Shown here: piece after piece, positions 50,784 to 59,561 of the stretch
Layout: every line of letters starts with the position of its first letter
Position numbering within the stretch: position 1 is the stretch's first letter
Source of the DNA: Vreelandella profundi
GTDB lineage: Bacteria; Pseudomonadota; Gammaproteobacteria; Pseudomonadales; Halomonadaceae
Length of the DNA: 64,000 bases
Assembly (NCBI RefSeq): GCF_019722725.1
Contig: NZ_CP077941.1
Location: forward strand, 2,914,001 to 2,978,000
Direction: 5' to 3'
Made by a program: the position numbers and the translations under genes
The notes under the pieces: generated by a model
What the model saw: the letters and a program-made list of their open reading frames with translations, nothing else
Databases searched by the model: none
What the model was told of the DNA's origin: nothing

Positions 50784-52510
50784 GTGTAGCGCTCTTGGTT
50801 ATGGCGATTAATGACATGCAACTCGTGAAAAGAGTTGATGCTTGCGTAAAGCGAAAAGAAACGCGCCAGCACGCTACCAAACAAATAGAGGCTGCCTTCA
50901 TCGCCAAAGGCTTCCTGATCAAGCGTCATCACCGAACGTAAGCCGCGCACGGGCAGCCCTTTACGCAGCCGATCCACCGACTGGGTGTCGATATCAATAA
51001 TCCCGGCTAAGCGTTTTTGCGCCACCCGTTCAGCCTGGCGGTCCACCAGCGCACGAAAGTCATACGCTCGTAGTACCGAACACAGCGCATCACGCTCAAG
51101 CAGCGAGAGATAGTTAAGCGACAGATTAGAAATCAGTATCCACAGCAGCCCATCGTCAAGCGCAGGCCGCAGCACCGGCGTTGGCCGGGTGATATTGCGA
51201 AAAGCAGCGTAAGCGGGACTCTCTTCGGTTGGCACGCACAGGTCGCCAATGGTCAATTGCTCGGGCAGCTCACGGTTGCTGCAGGTCAACTGTAAAGAGA
51301 TCGTTTCACGACGCCCCACGCGGGCCCGCTCATCACCGCGAACAAACGCAATGTCATGATCAAAGCCATCGCTGCGCAGGCTGTCGCGCACGCGAACGCG
51401 GTAATACAGCGCTTCACGCCCCCGGTCTTGCTCTATTTGGTGTTGAAAGCTTTCAAACGGGACGTAGTTTCTTGGATTACCTTGGGCATCCGCATGCTCA
51501 CCCGCCAACCCGCCCTGCACCTGATCAACGCTGAATACCTCGTAGTGAGAAGGCGATCGGCTGCTAGGTCGAATACGGTATTCGCTGCGCTCACCGCTTA
51601 AATCGATGGGTTCAGCATCATGCTCAAAGAGATTAATCGCCGGCGTGCAGTACAGCGCCAAGTGCTCATCTTGCACCCGCGCATCGGTCGGCAATATGCG
51701 TGAAAACACACAGCGCAACGTCACGCTGCGCGCCGTTTCCGCAGGCAAATACTGGTTTAGATTCAGCACATCGAAAAAATGGAACGCCTCAGGAAAGCAA
51801 AGGTACTCCTGCAGGATGCGGTAACCTTGATGAACGTTCTGCGGGTACGGCAGCAGTGCCTGATCGCGCTCAAACCCAACGGCTTTTAAAGCTCTAGCGG
51901 GTAATGTCTGTACCTTACCGTCGATCTCTAACTCAAGGCGGGCCAGGTAATGGCTCATCCATAGGTACAGCGTACGAGCGGTATAGCCATCGCCGCCCAA
52001 ATGCAGGCGCAGAGCGTTAATTCCCATGGCATTCATCGGCTGATCGCTGCGTACGTCCATGGTCAGCTCAACGATAGACGATTCGCGCGTATGGCGGGCA
52101 TCTACACCGGCATGCGCTAACGGATAAAGCACCACGTCATGGCAGGTACGAAACTGGCACGCTGTACCGTCTACCGGCTCGCTGGCAAGTTCAGTGCCAC
52201 GCGGCACTTGCTGCTGCTGGCTTAGCGCGTGCCACGTCGGCGTGAACTGCACCACGGTCATGCTGGGCACGGGGCGAAGGTAGTTCGGCCACAGCATGCT
52301 GATTAAGGAGTGAGTGAGTTCCGGGAACTCATCATCCACCTTCTCGCGCATTCGGCCAGTGAGGAAAGCGAACCCCTCTAACAAACGCTCTACGTCAGGG
52401 TCCGTGCTACGCTCAGAAAGAAAGCGGCTCAGGCCGGGGTTTGCATCCGCAAACTCCCGCCCCTGACGCTTCAAGAAGTTGAGTTCATCTCGATAGTAGC
52501 GATTAAGCAT
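50747..52510 (-). CDS. tssF: T6SS baseplate protein TssF
   Basis: A 587-residue wedge protein forming TssF2-TssG in the baseplate. It starts MLNRYYRDELNFLKRQGREFADANPGLSRFL, the canonical TssF N-terminus. It also has DPDVERLLEGFAFLTGRMREKVDDEFPELTHSLI and the C-terminal SVLARFFSLYASINSFHEL. It is 18 bases downstream of tssE and overlaps tssG. Confidence 0.96.
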   Translation of the reverse strand: MLNRYYRDELNFLKRQGREFADANPGLSRFLSERSTDPDVERLLEGFAFLTGRMREKVDDEFPELTHSLISMLWPNYLRPVPSMTVVQFTPTWHALSQQQQVPRGTELASEPVDGTACQFRTCHDVVLYPLAHAGVDARHTRESSIVELTMDVRSDQPMNAMGINALRLHLGGDGYTARTLYLWMSHYLARLELEIDGKVQTLPARALKAVGFERDQALLPYPQNVHQGYRILQEYLCFPEAFHFFDVLNLNQYLPAETARSVTLRCVFSRILPTDARVQDEHLALYCTPAINLFEHDAEPIDLSGERSEYRIRPSSRSPSHYEVFSVDQVQGGLAGEHADAQGNPRNYVPFESFQHQIEQDRGREALYYRVRVRDSLRSDGFDHDIAFVRGDERARVGRRETISLQLTCSNRELPEQLTIGDLCVPTEESPAYAAFRNITRPTPVLRPALDDGLLWILISNLSLNYLSLLERDALCSVLRAYDFRALVDRQAERVAQKRLAGIIDIDTQSVDRLRKGLPVRGLRSVMTLDQEAFGDEGSLYLFGSVLARFFSLYASINSFHELHVINRHNQERYTWTLQAGQQPLM

Positions 52511-52528
52511 GCGTGCCTCTTGGGCCTA

Positions 52529-53020
52529 TCAGTTAAGGCACTGATAACGCTTGTTGTTAAGCAACAAATCGATCGTGGCGTGGGTGTTATCTTTGCCCAG
52601 CGCAACCGTTGCATGCACCTGAAAACGTAGCTGCAGCGGGTCACCGTGATTGGGCAACGACTCAACGTCCACGCGCTTGACTCGCGGCTCAAAGCGTTCA
52701 ATACACTGGCGGATGGCTTGCTGAATATTGAGCTCTAGATCCAACACGCCGATCGTGGCGTCGTTGAAATCAAGCAGCCCCAGCTCAGGAGCGCACGCAC
52801 TATTGCCTGGGTGGCTATTGAGCAAATCAACCAAGTGGCGCTTGACCGACGCCACCACCGCCATTAGCTCGTCGCCTTCGTCCCGCAGCACGGGCTGGTG
52901 AGGCGCCGCAAGGCGTTCGAATAAGCGGCTCCCCAACGACTCTCTTCCCTGCGATTCATTTATCAACGACTTGCTTCTCAACGACCCACTTCTCAGCAAT
53001 CCACCGCTGTCAGTTGCCAT
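52529..53020 (-). CDS. tssE: T6SS baseplate protein TssE (gp25-like)
   Basis: A 163-residue gp25-like lysozyme-fold baseplate protein that starts sheath polymerisation. The gp25 core runs from about residue 30 (SLGSRLFERL) to the end, including VKRHLVDLLNSHPGNSACAPELGLLDF and IRQCIERFEPRV. The first 25 residues are Ser/Leu/Arg-rich and encoded partly by a 15-bp tandem duplication. It begins 12 bases after tssC. Confidence 0.94.
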   Translation of the reverse strand: MATDSGGLLRSGSLRSKSLINESQGRESLGSRLFERLAAPHQPVLRDEGDELMAVVASVKRHLVDLLNSHPGNSACAPELGLLDFNDATIGVLDLELNIQQAIRQCIERFEPRVKRVDVESLPNHGDPLQLRFQVHATVALGKDNTHATIDLLLNNKRYQCLN

Positions 53021-53032
53021 GACGGCGTCCCT

Positions 53033-54520
53033 TTATTCTTTGTCGAGGCGTCCAACAAGTGAGAGTTCAAAGTTAGCACCCATGTATTTAAAGTGCGGAC
53101 GCACGGACATGGAAACTTGGTACCAGCCTGGCTCACCCTCAACATCAGAAACCTGAATAGAGGCGGCACGCAGCGGGCGGCGGCTACGCACATCTGCAGG
53201 GGGATTTTCCTGATCAGCCACGTACTGGCGGATCCAAGCATTCAACTCACGCTCAAGATCCTGACGCTCCTTCCAGGAACCGATCTGCTCACGCTGAAGC
53301 ACTTTTACGTAGTGCGCCAAGCGGTTGATGATGAACATGTAGGGAAGCTGTGTGCCCAGCTTAAAATTAGTCTCTGCCGCTTTACCCTCAGGGGTGTTGG
53401 GGAAGACCTTGGGCTTTTGAACGGAGTTGGCTGAAAAGAACGCAGCGTTATCGCTACCCTTACGCATGGTTAGTGAAATGAAGCCCTCTTCGGCCATTTC
53501 AAACTCGCGTCGGTCGGTGATTAACACCTCGGTAGGAATTTTTGCCTGAAGCTGGCCCAGCGCTTCGTAGGTGTGCACGGGTAAATTCTCAACCGACCCG
53601 CCGCTTTGTGGCCCAATGATATTGGGGCACCAGCGATACTTGGCAAAGCTATCGGTTAGCCGCTCGGCTAAAAGGTAAGCGGTATTGCCCCACAGATAGT
53701 CTTCGTGGCCGTCACTCACATTTTCACGGTAGTTAAAGGTCTTGATGGGGTTTTCTACCGGATCATAGGGCGTTCGCAGCAAAAAGCGTGGTGCGGTTAA
53801 GCCCAGGTAGCGGGCGTCTTCTGACTCACGCAGGCTGCGCCAGCGAGCATATTTTGGCCCTTCAAAAATCGCCTTGAAGTCTTTGATATTCGGCAGCTCC
53901 TCAAAGCTATCGATACCAAAAAACGAAGGGGCAACAGATGACATAAACGGCGCGTGCGCCATGGCGCCTACGGCTGACGCATACTGCAGTAGCTTCATAT
54001 CCGGCGTGGAAGGTGAAAAGTCATAATGGCCAATGATACCGGCAACGGGCTCACCGCCGAACTGGCCGTAGCCAGCATTATAAACGTGCTGATATAAGCC
54101 GCTCTGACTGATTTCAGAGGCGAATTCAAAGTCTTCTAGCAGCTCTTCTTTGGTCGCATGCAGCACATCAAGCTTAATATTTTCACGAAAATCGGTGCGA
54201 TCAACCAACAGTTTCAAGCCGCGCCACGCTGACTCTAGCTGCTGAAAGTTGGTTTCGTGTAAGACTTCATCAACTTGATGACTAATTTTGCGATCAAGCT
54301 CAACAATCATGTTATCAACAAGTGATTTATTGACCTTAGGGGCCGCCTCGCCGCCATTCAGCAGCTCAGCAATAAACGCTGCCACGCCCTGCTTAGCAAC
54401 GTCGTACCCTTCATCGGCAGGCGCCATGCGCGTTTGCGCCATAACCTGATCAAGTAGCGATACCTCTGCTTCTGTCTCTACCGATGCCGCTGTGCCCTGC
54501 TGCTTTGCTGACTTACTCAT
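53033..54520 (-). CDS. tssC: T6SS contractile sheath large subunit TssC
   Basis: A 495-residue sheath protein (VipB). It has the conserved LVDRTDFRENIKLDVLHATKEELLEDFE, the GGEPVAGIIGHYDFSP stretch and the C-terminal LPYMFIINRLAHYVKVLQRE. It co-assembles with TssB and is recycled by ClpV. The start is ATG at 54520 with GAGG upstream; the preceding GTG codon is in frame but less likely. It lies 56 bases after tssB. Confidence 0.97.
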   Translation of the reverse strand: MSKSAKQQGTAASVETEAEVSLLDQVMAQTRMAPADEGYDVAKQGVAAFIAELLNGGEAAPKVNKSLVDNMIVELDRKISHQVDEVLHETNFQQLESAWRGLKLLVDRTDFRENIKLDVLHATKEELLEDFEFASEISQSGLYQHVYNAGYGQFGGEPVAGIIGHYDFSPSTPDMKLLQYASAVGAMAHAPFMSSVAPSFFGIDSFEELPNIKDFKAIFEGPKYARWRSLRESEDARYLGLTAPRFLLRTPYDPVENPIKTFNYRENVSDGHEDYLWGNTAYLLAERLTDSFAKYRWCPNIIGPQSGGSVENLPVHTYEALGQLQAKIPTEVLITDRREFEMAEEGFISLTMRKGSDNAAFFSANSVQKPKVFPNTPEGKAAETNFKLGTQLPYMFIINRLAHYVKVLQREQIGSWKERQDLERELNAWIRQYVADQENPPADVRSRRPLRAASIQVSDVEGEPGWYQVSMSVRPHFKYMGANFELSLVGRLDKE

Positions 54521-54576
54521 CACTGTGCCTCGAATACGCTATATCGCATTGAAAAAACGCTGCTAATACCTAGGAT

Positions 54577-55080
54577 TTATTTATCCTTATCGGCATCCAG
54601 CAAATGCAGCTCGTTTAACAGCTGCTGGCGTGCTTCGTCGTTTTCCAGCAGCTTCTGCAGCCGGTCACGAAAAGCAGGCACGTTCCCCAGCGGCCCTTTC
54701 AAGGCCACCAGCGCTTCGCGCAATTCAACGAGCTTGCGTAATTCAGGCACCTGCTTTGCGACTGCGTCAGGCGAAAAATCTTCGAGTGATTTGAAATCTA
54801 GATTGACAGCGATATCGCCCGCTTCATCACCTTCATCCAGCCGGTTAGGCACCGCGGTCTGCAAGTTCAGCCCCGCTTCACGCATGACCGACTGGAAGTT
54901 GTTTTTATCAACAGAGACGGCCTGGCGCTCTTCAATAGGGGTTTCTTCTTCCCCCCCCTTAAAGTCACCCACCACCATTAGCTTGAGCGGCAGTTCCGTT
55001 TCGGACTGCTGATCACCGGTAGCTGGCACATACTTGATATTGATGCGCTCTTTCGGCGCAACGGTTCCTTGCTTAGCCAT
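54577..55080 (-). CDS. tssB: T6SS contractile sheath small subunit TssB
   Basis: A 167-residue sheath protein (VipA). MAKQGTVAPKERINIKYVPATG and PLKLMVVGDFKGGEEETPIEER are typical, as is the C-terminal region around LLNELHLL. The start at 55080 matches the family length; ten codons upstream are open but unconserved. It is the first gene of the minus-strand T6SS operon, divergent from hcp. I found no convincing sigma54 promoter for it and only a weak sigma70-like pair. Confidence 0.96.
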   Translation of the reverse strand: MAKQGTVAPKERINIKYVPATGDQQSETELPLKLMVVGDFKGGEEETPIEERQAVSVDKNNFQSVMREAGLNLQTAVPNRLDEGDEAGDIAVNLDFKSLEDFSPDAVAKQVPELRKLVELREALVALKGPLGNVPAFRDRLQKLLENDEARQQLLNELHLLDADKDK

Positions 55081-55321
55081 GGAATTTAGCCCTGGAGAGA
55101 AATGTATCAATGTAACTGTTAATAGTTCTCAATCTAGGGACGGTAACGAATTGCTTGGACGGGCACCAATCACGGCTTCTCTACCTACAACGCTTCAGCT
55201 GCCTAAGCATCATTAATCATTCAGCCAGCAAAATAGAATTTACGCCATGTTAGCGTCACGTTTTAAGAAGTTGGGCTGAAAACGATCAAAATAATAATTA
55301 AAACTAATTATCTAATCATAA

Positions 55322-55343
55322 TTTGTAAGATATCTCTTACAAA
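55322..55343. repeat. Perfect inverted repeat in the tssB-hcp intergenic region
   Basis: Nine-base arms TTTGTAAGA and TCTTACAAA around TATC. It lies about 240 bases before tssB and 400 before hcp and has no T run, so an operator is as likely as an RNA hairpin. A second dyad (CAGCTGAA at 55395-55402, TTCAGCTG at 55432-55439) follows. Confidence 0.6.
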
Positions 55344-55551
55344 CTCTGTCGGCAATCTCTTAAGGTTATTGACTGAAATCACGCACAAATGAGACAGCTG
55401 AAATGGATAGCGCCTTAACGATTCAGCTGATTAGAGGTTGAATAAAAGAAAATATACACCGTGCTTTTAATACTTACGTTACTTAATGAAACCAAAAGCA
55501 GTCACAAATTACTATAAAAAATAGTCTAAATTTATAATCAAAAATGAATGA

Positions 55552-55603
55552 GCAATTCGTTGCCATGCAAGCAAAGAGTTGCTTAAAGTAGGCAATATTT
55601 TGC
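55552..55603 (+). promoter_or_regulatory. Three phased GCAA-N4-TTGC dyads, candidate VasH enhancer sites
   Basis: Identical half-sites occur at 55552-55563 (N4 = TTCG), 55571-55582 (AGAG) and 55592-55603 (TATT). The third extends to TAGGCAA/TTGCCTA. Starts are 19 and 21 bases apart, about two helical turns, so the sites face one side of the DNA. They lie about 70-115 bases upstream of the hcp -24 element, the usual distance for an enhancer-binding protein. Confidence 0.6.
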
Positions 55604-55668
55604 CTAATAATAATTAACAATCAACATTATTATAAATAAATTATTGAAATTATTGATTAAATTATAAG

Positions 55669-55684
55669 TGGCATAGCCCTTGCC
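55669..55684 (+). promoter_or_regulatory. Sigma54 (-24/-12) promoter of hcp
   Basis: TGGCATAGCCCTTGCC matches the sigma54 consensus TGGCACG-N4-TTGCW, with the GG and GC dinucleotides at the required ten-base separation. The element ends 55 bases before the hcp start codon. An AT-rich stretch between it and the dyads could bind IHF. Confidence 0.75.
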
Positions 55685-55739
55685 TTATATATTGAGTCCG
55701 CATGACATTTCTTTCAATATTTAAGTCAAGGAGCAGACC

Positions 55740-56258
55740 ATGCCAACACCATGTTATATCAGCATCGAAGGCCAAACTCAGGGTAACATTACCGCTGGCG
55801 CCTTTACGCCGGACTCTGTCGGCAACATTTATGTTGAAGGCCACGAAGACGAGATGCTAGTTCAAGAGTTCAAGCATGTGGTTACCGTACCGACTGACCC
55901 GCAGTCTGGTCAGCCTTCCGGCCAGCGCGCTCATAAACCTTTTATCTTTACCGTTGCTCTCAACAAATCAGTACCGTTGATGTACAACGCTCTTGCGTCT
56001 GGGGAAATGCTGCCTAACGTAGCACTCAACTGGTACCGCACGTCTGTTGAAGGTAAGCAGGAACACTTCTTTACCACCACATTGACTGATGCCACGATCG
56101 TTGATATCAACCTGCGCATGCCACATGCCCAGGACATCAACAAATCTGAGTTTACTCAGTTGATGGATGTGTCACTGGCTTACCGCAAAATCGATTGGGA
56201 ACACACCGTTGCCGGCACTTCCGGTTCTGACGACTGGCGCGCTCCGATTGAAGGCTAA
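55740..56258 (+). CDS. hcp: T6SS tube protein Hcp (TssD)
   Basis: A 172-residue protein that forms hexameric rings of the inner tube and carries small effectors. It has MPTPCYISIEGQTQGNITAGAF, the central HKPFIFTVALNKSVPLMYNAL and the C-terminal SLAYRKIDWEHTVAGTSGSDDW, all typical. AAGGAG lies six bases before the ATG. It is the only plus-strand T6SS gene, separate from the main operon by about 660 bases of regulatory sequence, and ends in its own terminator. Separate control allows high Hcp expression. Confidence 0.97.
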   Translation: MPTPCYISIEGQTQGNITAGAFTPDSVGNIYVEGHEDEMLVQEFKHVVTVPTDPQSGQPSGQRAHKPFIFTVALNKSVPLMYNALASGEMLPNVALNWYRTSVEGKQEHFFTTTLTDATIVDINLRMPHAQDINKSEFTQLMDVSLAYRKIDWEHTVAGTSGSDDWRAPIEG

Positions 56259-56316
56259 GCAGAACCGTTAAAACGAGCCTGCAAAGCCGCGCGTCAAAGC
56301 GCAGAGTATGTTGCAA

Positions 56317-56345
56317 AAAAAAGCCCCTTTGGAAGGGGCTTTTTC
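56317..56345. terminator. Terminator between hcp and trpS
   Basis: A stem AAAAGCCCCTT / AAGGGGCTTTTT around TGG, with A and T runs on both sides. It serves hcp directly and may also serve the convergent trpS. Confidence 0.88.
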
Positions 56346-56386
56346 GTCAGATGCTAAGACAGCTAAAAGGTCATAAGACCAGGCGC

Positions 56387-57409
56387 CTAAACAAACCGCC
56401 CAAGGCCTACGGCGGCACGCAAACGGTCCATGGTCTGCGTGGCTTCTTCGCGGGCGCGCTCGGCGCCTTTTTGCAGCACTGTCTCAATGTGAGCAGGGTC
56501 TGCCATTAGCTCGTTATAGCGCTCACGCGGGGCGCTTAGCTGAGCGTTCAAGTAATCAAACAACTGATTTTTTGCATCGCCCCAGCCAATACCTTCCGCG
56601 TACTGATCACGCAGGCTAGCGGACTCTGCTGACGTGGCGAACGCCGAGTAGATTTGGAATAGCGTGCAGCTATCGGGGTCTTTTGGCTCACCCGGCTCTA
56701 GCGAATTGGTCTTAATCTTACGCACCAGCTTTTGCAGCTTTTTCTCAGCGACAAACAGCGGAATCGTATTATCGTAGCTTTTGGACATTTTACGACCATC
56801 TAAGCCATTCAGCAGCGGCACCTTATCGTCGACGACAGCGTCAGGCAGGGCAAAATGCTGACCTTTATAGAGGTGGTTAAAGCGCCCAGCGATATCACGC
56901 GCCATTTCGATATGCTGAATTTGGTCACGCCCGACCGGCACCTTGTTGGCATTGAACATTAAAATATCCGCGGCCATCAGCACAGGGTAGCCAAACAGCC
57001 CCATAGTGATGCCTTTATCAGCGTCTTGATTTTCCGCTTCTTCATTTTCTGCTACCGCTGCTTTATAAGCATGGGCACGGTTCATCAGCCCCTTGGCGCA
57101 TACGCAGGAAAGCATCCACATCAGCTCGGGGATTTCGTGAATGTCCGACTGACGATAGAAAATGGCATTGTCAGTATCTAACCCCAGCGCCAGCCAGGTC
57201 GCGGCAATCTCCAGCCGTGATTCTTGAACACGCTTCGGGTCTGGGCACTTGATCAACGCATGGTAATCAGCCAGAAAGTAAAACGATTGAACGTTAGGAT
57301 CCTGGCTTGCCTCAATGGCAGGCTTGATCGCTCCAACATAGTTGCCTAAATGGGGCGTGCCGGTGGTAGTAATACCGGTAAGAACGCGGGTTTTAGCAGA
57401 CTGACTCAT
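56387..57409 (-). CDS. trpS: Tryptophan-tRNA ligase
   Basis: A 340-residue class I synthetase. The HIGH-type motif appears as [11 protein letters not shown] and the KMSKS loop is exact ([10 protein letters not shown]). The start at MSQSAKTR (57409) gives the usual length; 22 codons upstream are open but unconserved, and the ribosome-binding site is weak. It lies between the T6SS and the pseudopilin genes. Confidence 0.95.
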   Translation of the reverse strand: MSQSAKTRVLTGITTTGTPHLGNYVGAIKPAIEASQDPNVQSFYFLADYHALIKCPDPKRVQESRLEIAATWLALGLDTDNAIFYRQSDIHEIPELMWMLSCVCAKGLMNRAHAYKAAVAENEEAENQDADKGITMGLFGYPVLMAADILMFNANKVPVGRDQIQHIEMARDIAGRFNHLYKGQHFALPDAVVDDKVPLLNGLDGRKMSKSYDNTIPLFVAEKKLQKLVRKIKTNSLEPGEPKDPDSCTLFQIYSAFATSAESASLRDQYAEGIGWGDAKNQLFDYLNAQLSAPRERYNELMADPAHIETVLQKGAERAREEATQTMDRLRAAVGLGRFV

Positions 57410-57502
57410 GGTTTTTGGCTCATCGTTGAACGTACATGGCAATATGATACGTGCATCGACATTGCGATGCGACAACTGCGGTTAGTCTCTAAATTCAGGC
57501 AT

Positions 57503-57937
57503 TTACTCAAGAAATAAAAAGTAAGGATGACCCACCACCACAGGCCCTTCTTGATTTGCATATAGCGCGCCAAACGCAACGAGGCTCTTTTTATCATCAA
57601 TGATTAACGGCAAATAGAAACACACGGCCGTTTCGGCTGCGCATTGGTCATTAACCTGCCCGAGATGAGCAATATCATCCCACGTCATTTCTTCAATCGC
57701 ACTGCGTGAGTACGTTTCCGCCCCCCAATCTAGTGCATCCATATCTTGTTTGAACGCTACCTCTAGCGCTTTCGAATAGGCAGACTCAGCGTTCATCGTG
57801 GCCTGCACTACTGCGCGGTAGTTACCCGCTAAGCGCTCGTCAATCAATGCGCTCTGCATACCCGACATACCTAACATCAACGCGGCAGAAAGCAGTGCCA
57901 TGACAACCACTAACGCCGCGCCCCGCTGCTGCCTCAT
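57503..57937 (-). CDS. pilX: PilX-like minor pilin
   Basis: A 144-residue protein whose N-terminus RGAALVVVMALLSAALMLGMSGMQSALIDERLAGN matches PilX N-terminal proteins. A single hydrophobic helix is followed by a short globular part with two Cys. It is shorter than Pseudomonas PilX (about 195). The ATG overlaps the pilW stop (ATGA). It is the last gene of the pilE-pilV-pilW-pilX run; no pilY1 follows. Confidence 0.78.
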   Translation of the reverse strand: MRQQRGAALVVVMALLSAALMLGMSGMQSALIDERLAGNYRAVVQATMNAESAYSKALEVAFKQDMDALDWGAETYSRSAIEEMTWDDIAHLGQVNDQCAAETAVCFYLPLIIDDKKSLVAFGALYANQEGPVVVGHPYFLFLE

Positions 57938-58419
57938 GAGCGAGCCTCCAGAAGGGCTGCCACCTTGTCACGCTCACTCACCATCAGCGTAAACTGGTCG
58001 CACGTTTCATTAGCGCTTTCCCTGCAGTCACCGACAAGTAGCGTTACGCTAGTCGACACACCATCAGCATTGGCTTCGTAAAGCGCCGGGCAGTCGACCG
58101 CGCTATCGACCTGGGCGAGATCAACCAAGGGCTGACTTTGACGCTCATCTTGAAGCACACAGTAGTGGCGCGTACCGCCATCGGTTTGCCGCTCATCAGG
58201 CGTTATGGCGTAATTCGCTATATTGCCTTGGCGCGCCGCTTGGGTAAGTGTATTCACCGCAAAGACTAACGCCTCTTGCTTGCGGCTAACGGCATCCACG
58301 GCCCTAAACGTTTGGAAGGTGGTTAGAAACAGTTGGCCAGCTCCCAAAATAATGACCGTGCCAATCGCCATGGCCACCATCACTTCAACCAGCGTAAAGC
58401 CCCTTTGACCGCTCGTCAT
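57934..58419 (-). CDS. pilW: PilW-like minor pilin (short)
   Basis: A 161-residue pseudopilin with prepilin site GQRG|FTLVEVMVAMAIGTVIILG and a Cys-containing globular part. Typical PilW proteins are about 250-350 residues, so this is a compact or C-terminally reduced form. No frameshift is evident, since the gene ends cleanly at a stop overlapping the pilX start. It overlaps pilV by four bases. Confidence 0.72.
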   Translation of the reverse strand: MTSGQRGFTLVEVMVAMAIGTVIILGAGQLFLTTFQTFRAVDAVSRKQEALVFAVNTLTQAARQGNIANYAITPDERQTDGGTRHYCVLQDERQSQPLVDLAQVDSAVDCPALYEANADGVSTSVTLLVGDCRESANETCDQFTLMVSERDKVAALLEARS

Positions 58420-58895
58420 CGCCCGCTTCCCGCTAAATCAGGCAGGATAAGCGTATAGCTCATCGTATCGTTTAGCGTATTTGATGCAGCGTCATCTTCA
58501 CGACTCGCCAGCGCAATCACAATGGTAAATTCACACCCAGAGCGCCGTATGCTAGTTGCTGACTCATCCGTGCCGCGCAGCGGGTTCGATGCAGTGTCGC
58601 CAAAACCCCGCTCTCCAAAACCATTATCACCAAACCAATGAGCCTTCCAGTCTGCTTCGACATCAATACTGGCGCAGCTATCAACATCGGTGCTTGCCAG
58701 CTCAGCCCAGAGGCGCTCCTGTGCATCCACGGCGGCTAGATTGGCTATCGAATGCTGATAGCCGTTCGTGGCGCTGTGTAACGCCTTTAGCTGCATGGCC
58801 GCCACGCCGAGCAAACCAACGGACAGAATCACCAGCGCAATCAATGCCTCGATTAAACTAAAGCCCCGCTGCGGGCTCGGCTCACCAACACGCAT
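58416..58895 (-). CDS. pilV: PilV-like minor pilin
   Basis: A 159-residue pseudopilin with leader PSPQRG|FSLIEALIALVILSVGLLG, the type IV pilin modification PilV motif, and two Cys in the globular domain (DSCASIDVEADW, RRSGCEFTI). The start at 58895 overlaps the pilE end by 14 bases; GTG codons a little upstream are alternatives. Confidence 0.82.
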   Translation of the reverse strand: MRVGEPSPQRGFSLIEALIALVILSVGLLGVAAMQLKALHSATNGYQHSIANLAAVDAQERLWAELASTDVDSCASIDVEADWKAHWFGDNGFGERGFGDTASNPLRGTDESATSIRRSGCEFTIVIALASREDDAASNTLNDTMSYTLILPDLAGSGR

Positions 58896-59277
58896 TAGGC
58901 AACCTTTCACCACGTGCTGTTAAGCGCAAGTCTTCAGCGCAGCCGTCTTCTTTAGGCGAGCTGGCGGTTAACATATAGCCGCTATCGTGGGATGTTAACG
59001 CGATGGCATAGTGCTGATCGGGAGACAGCTCACCAATGGCACAGTCATGATAGGAATAGGTACGCGAGTAGCAGCGCTCAAGCTCAGAGGCTGCCTGCAT
59101 TAGGCCTGCATGAGCATCCGTGCGCATGGATTGCTGCACGTAGCGGGTATAACTGGGGTAGGCAATGGACGCAATCACGCCAATGATAGCGACCACGATC
59201 ATTAGTTCAATCAAGGTAAAACCCAGCTGGCCGCTCAACGGAAAACGGCCAGTGGAGGAATGAGGAGCATAGGACAT
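58882..59277 (-). CDS. pilE: PilE-like type IV pilin
   Basis: A 131-residue pilin with leader LSGQLG|FTLIELMIVVAIIGVIASIAYPSY, which PilD cleaves before Phe, and a C-terminal domain with a Cys pair (ERCYSRTYSYHDCAIG) and a further pair toward the end. AGGAGA eight bases upstream fixes the start at 59277. It is first in the pilE-V-W-X run, transcribed in the same direction as ispH. Confidence 0.85.
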   Translation of the reverse strand: MSYAPHSSTGRFPLSGQLGFTLIELMIVVAIIGVIASIAYPSYTRYVQQSMRTDAHAGLMQAASELERCYSRTYSYHDCAIGELSPDQHYAIALTSHDSGYMLTASSPKEDGCAEDLRLTARGERLPNACW

Positions 59278-59348
59278 GCGACTTTTCTCCTGGGTCAATC
59301 CGCTCATACGGCTTAGCGAGCAGATATAGCACTTAGAGATTAGGCTTT

Positions 59349-59480
59349 GCACGAAAAATGCTTCCGCTCGACCATGCGGCGTTAAAAATCAGCTCAAAAT
59401 ACTCATTTACACACGTAAACTCCGTTTTTTCGCTGCTTTTTGCCTTGCCTGACCTTCGCTCAGCGACTTTTCGTACAAAC
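59349..59480. repeat. Possible repetitive extragenic element between ispH and pilE
   Basis: About 130 bases with imperfect inverted ends (GCACGAAAAATGC... at 59349 and ...GACTTTTCGTAC ending at 59476) and an inner TTTAC/GTAAA hairpin. It is non-coding. Similar sequences come to mind from other gammaproteobacterial genomes, but I cannot verify this. It makes up most of the 59278-59561 gap. Confidence 0.35.
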
Positions 59481-59561
59481 CCAAGTACCTAACAATAGCT
59501 CTTAAAAACAGTGCTTAAAAAGCATACTAAAGTTAGCATGTCACAGATGAATACACGATGC

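Noticed and set aside
55153..55167. A possible sigma54 promoter for tssB on the minus strand
   Set aside because: The GG and GC dinucleotides are 11 bases apart instead of 10. The rest of the consensus is poor, so it should not function.
26431..56260. A mobile island carrying the T6SS, bounded by attachment sites
   Set aside because: No integrase, no tRNA at either border and no matching direct repeats were seen. Only the 26663-27478 gene has a foreign composition.
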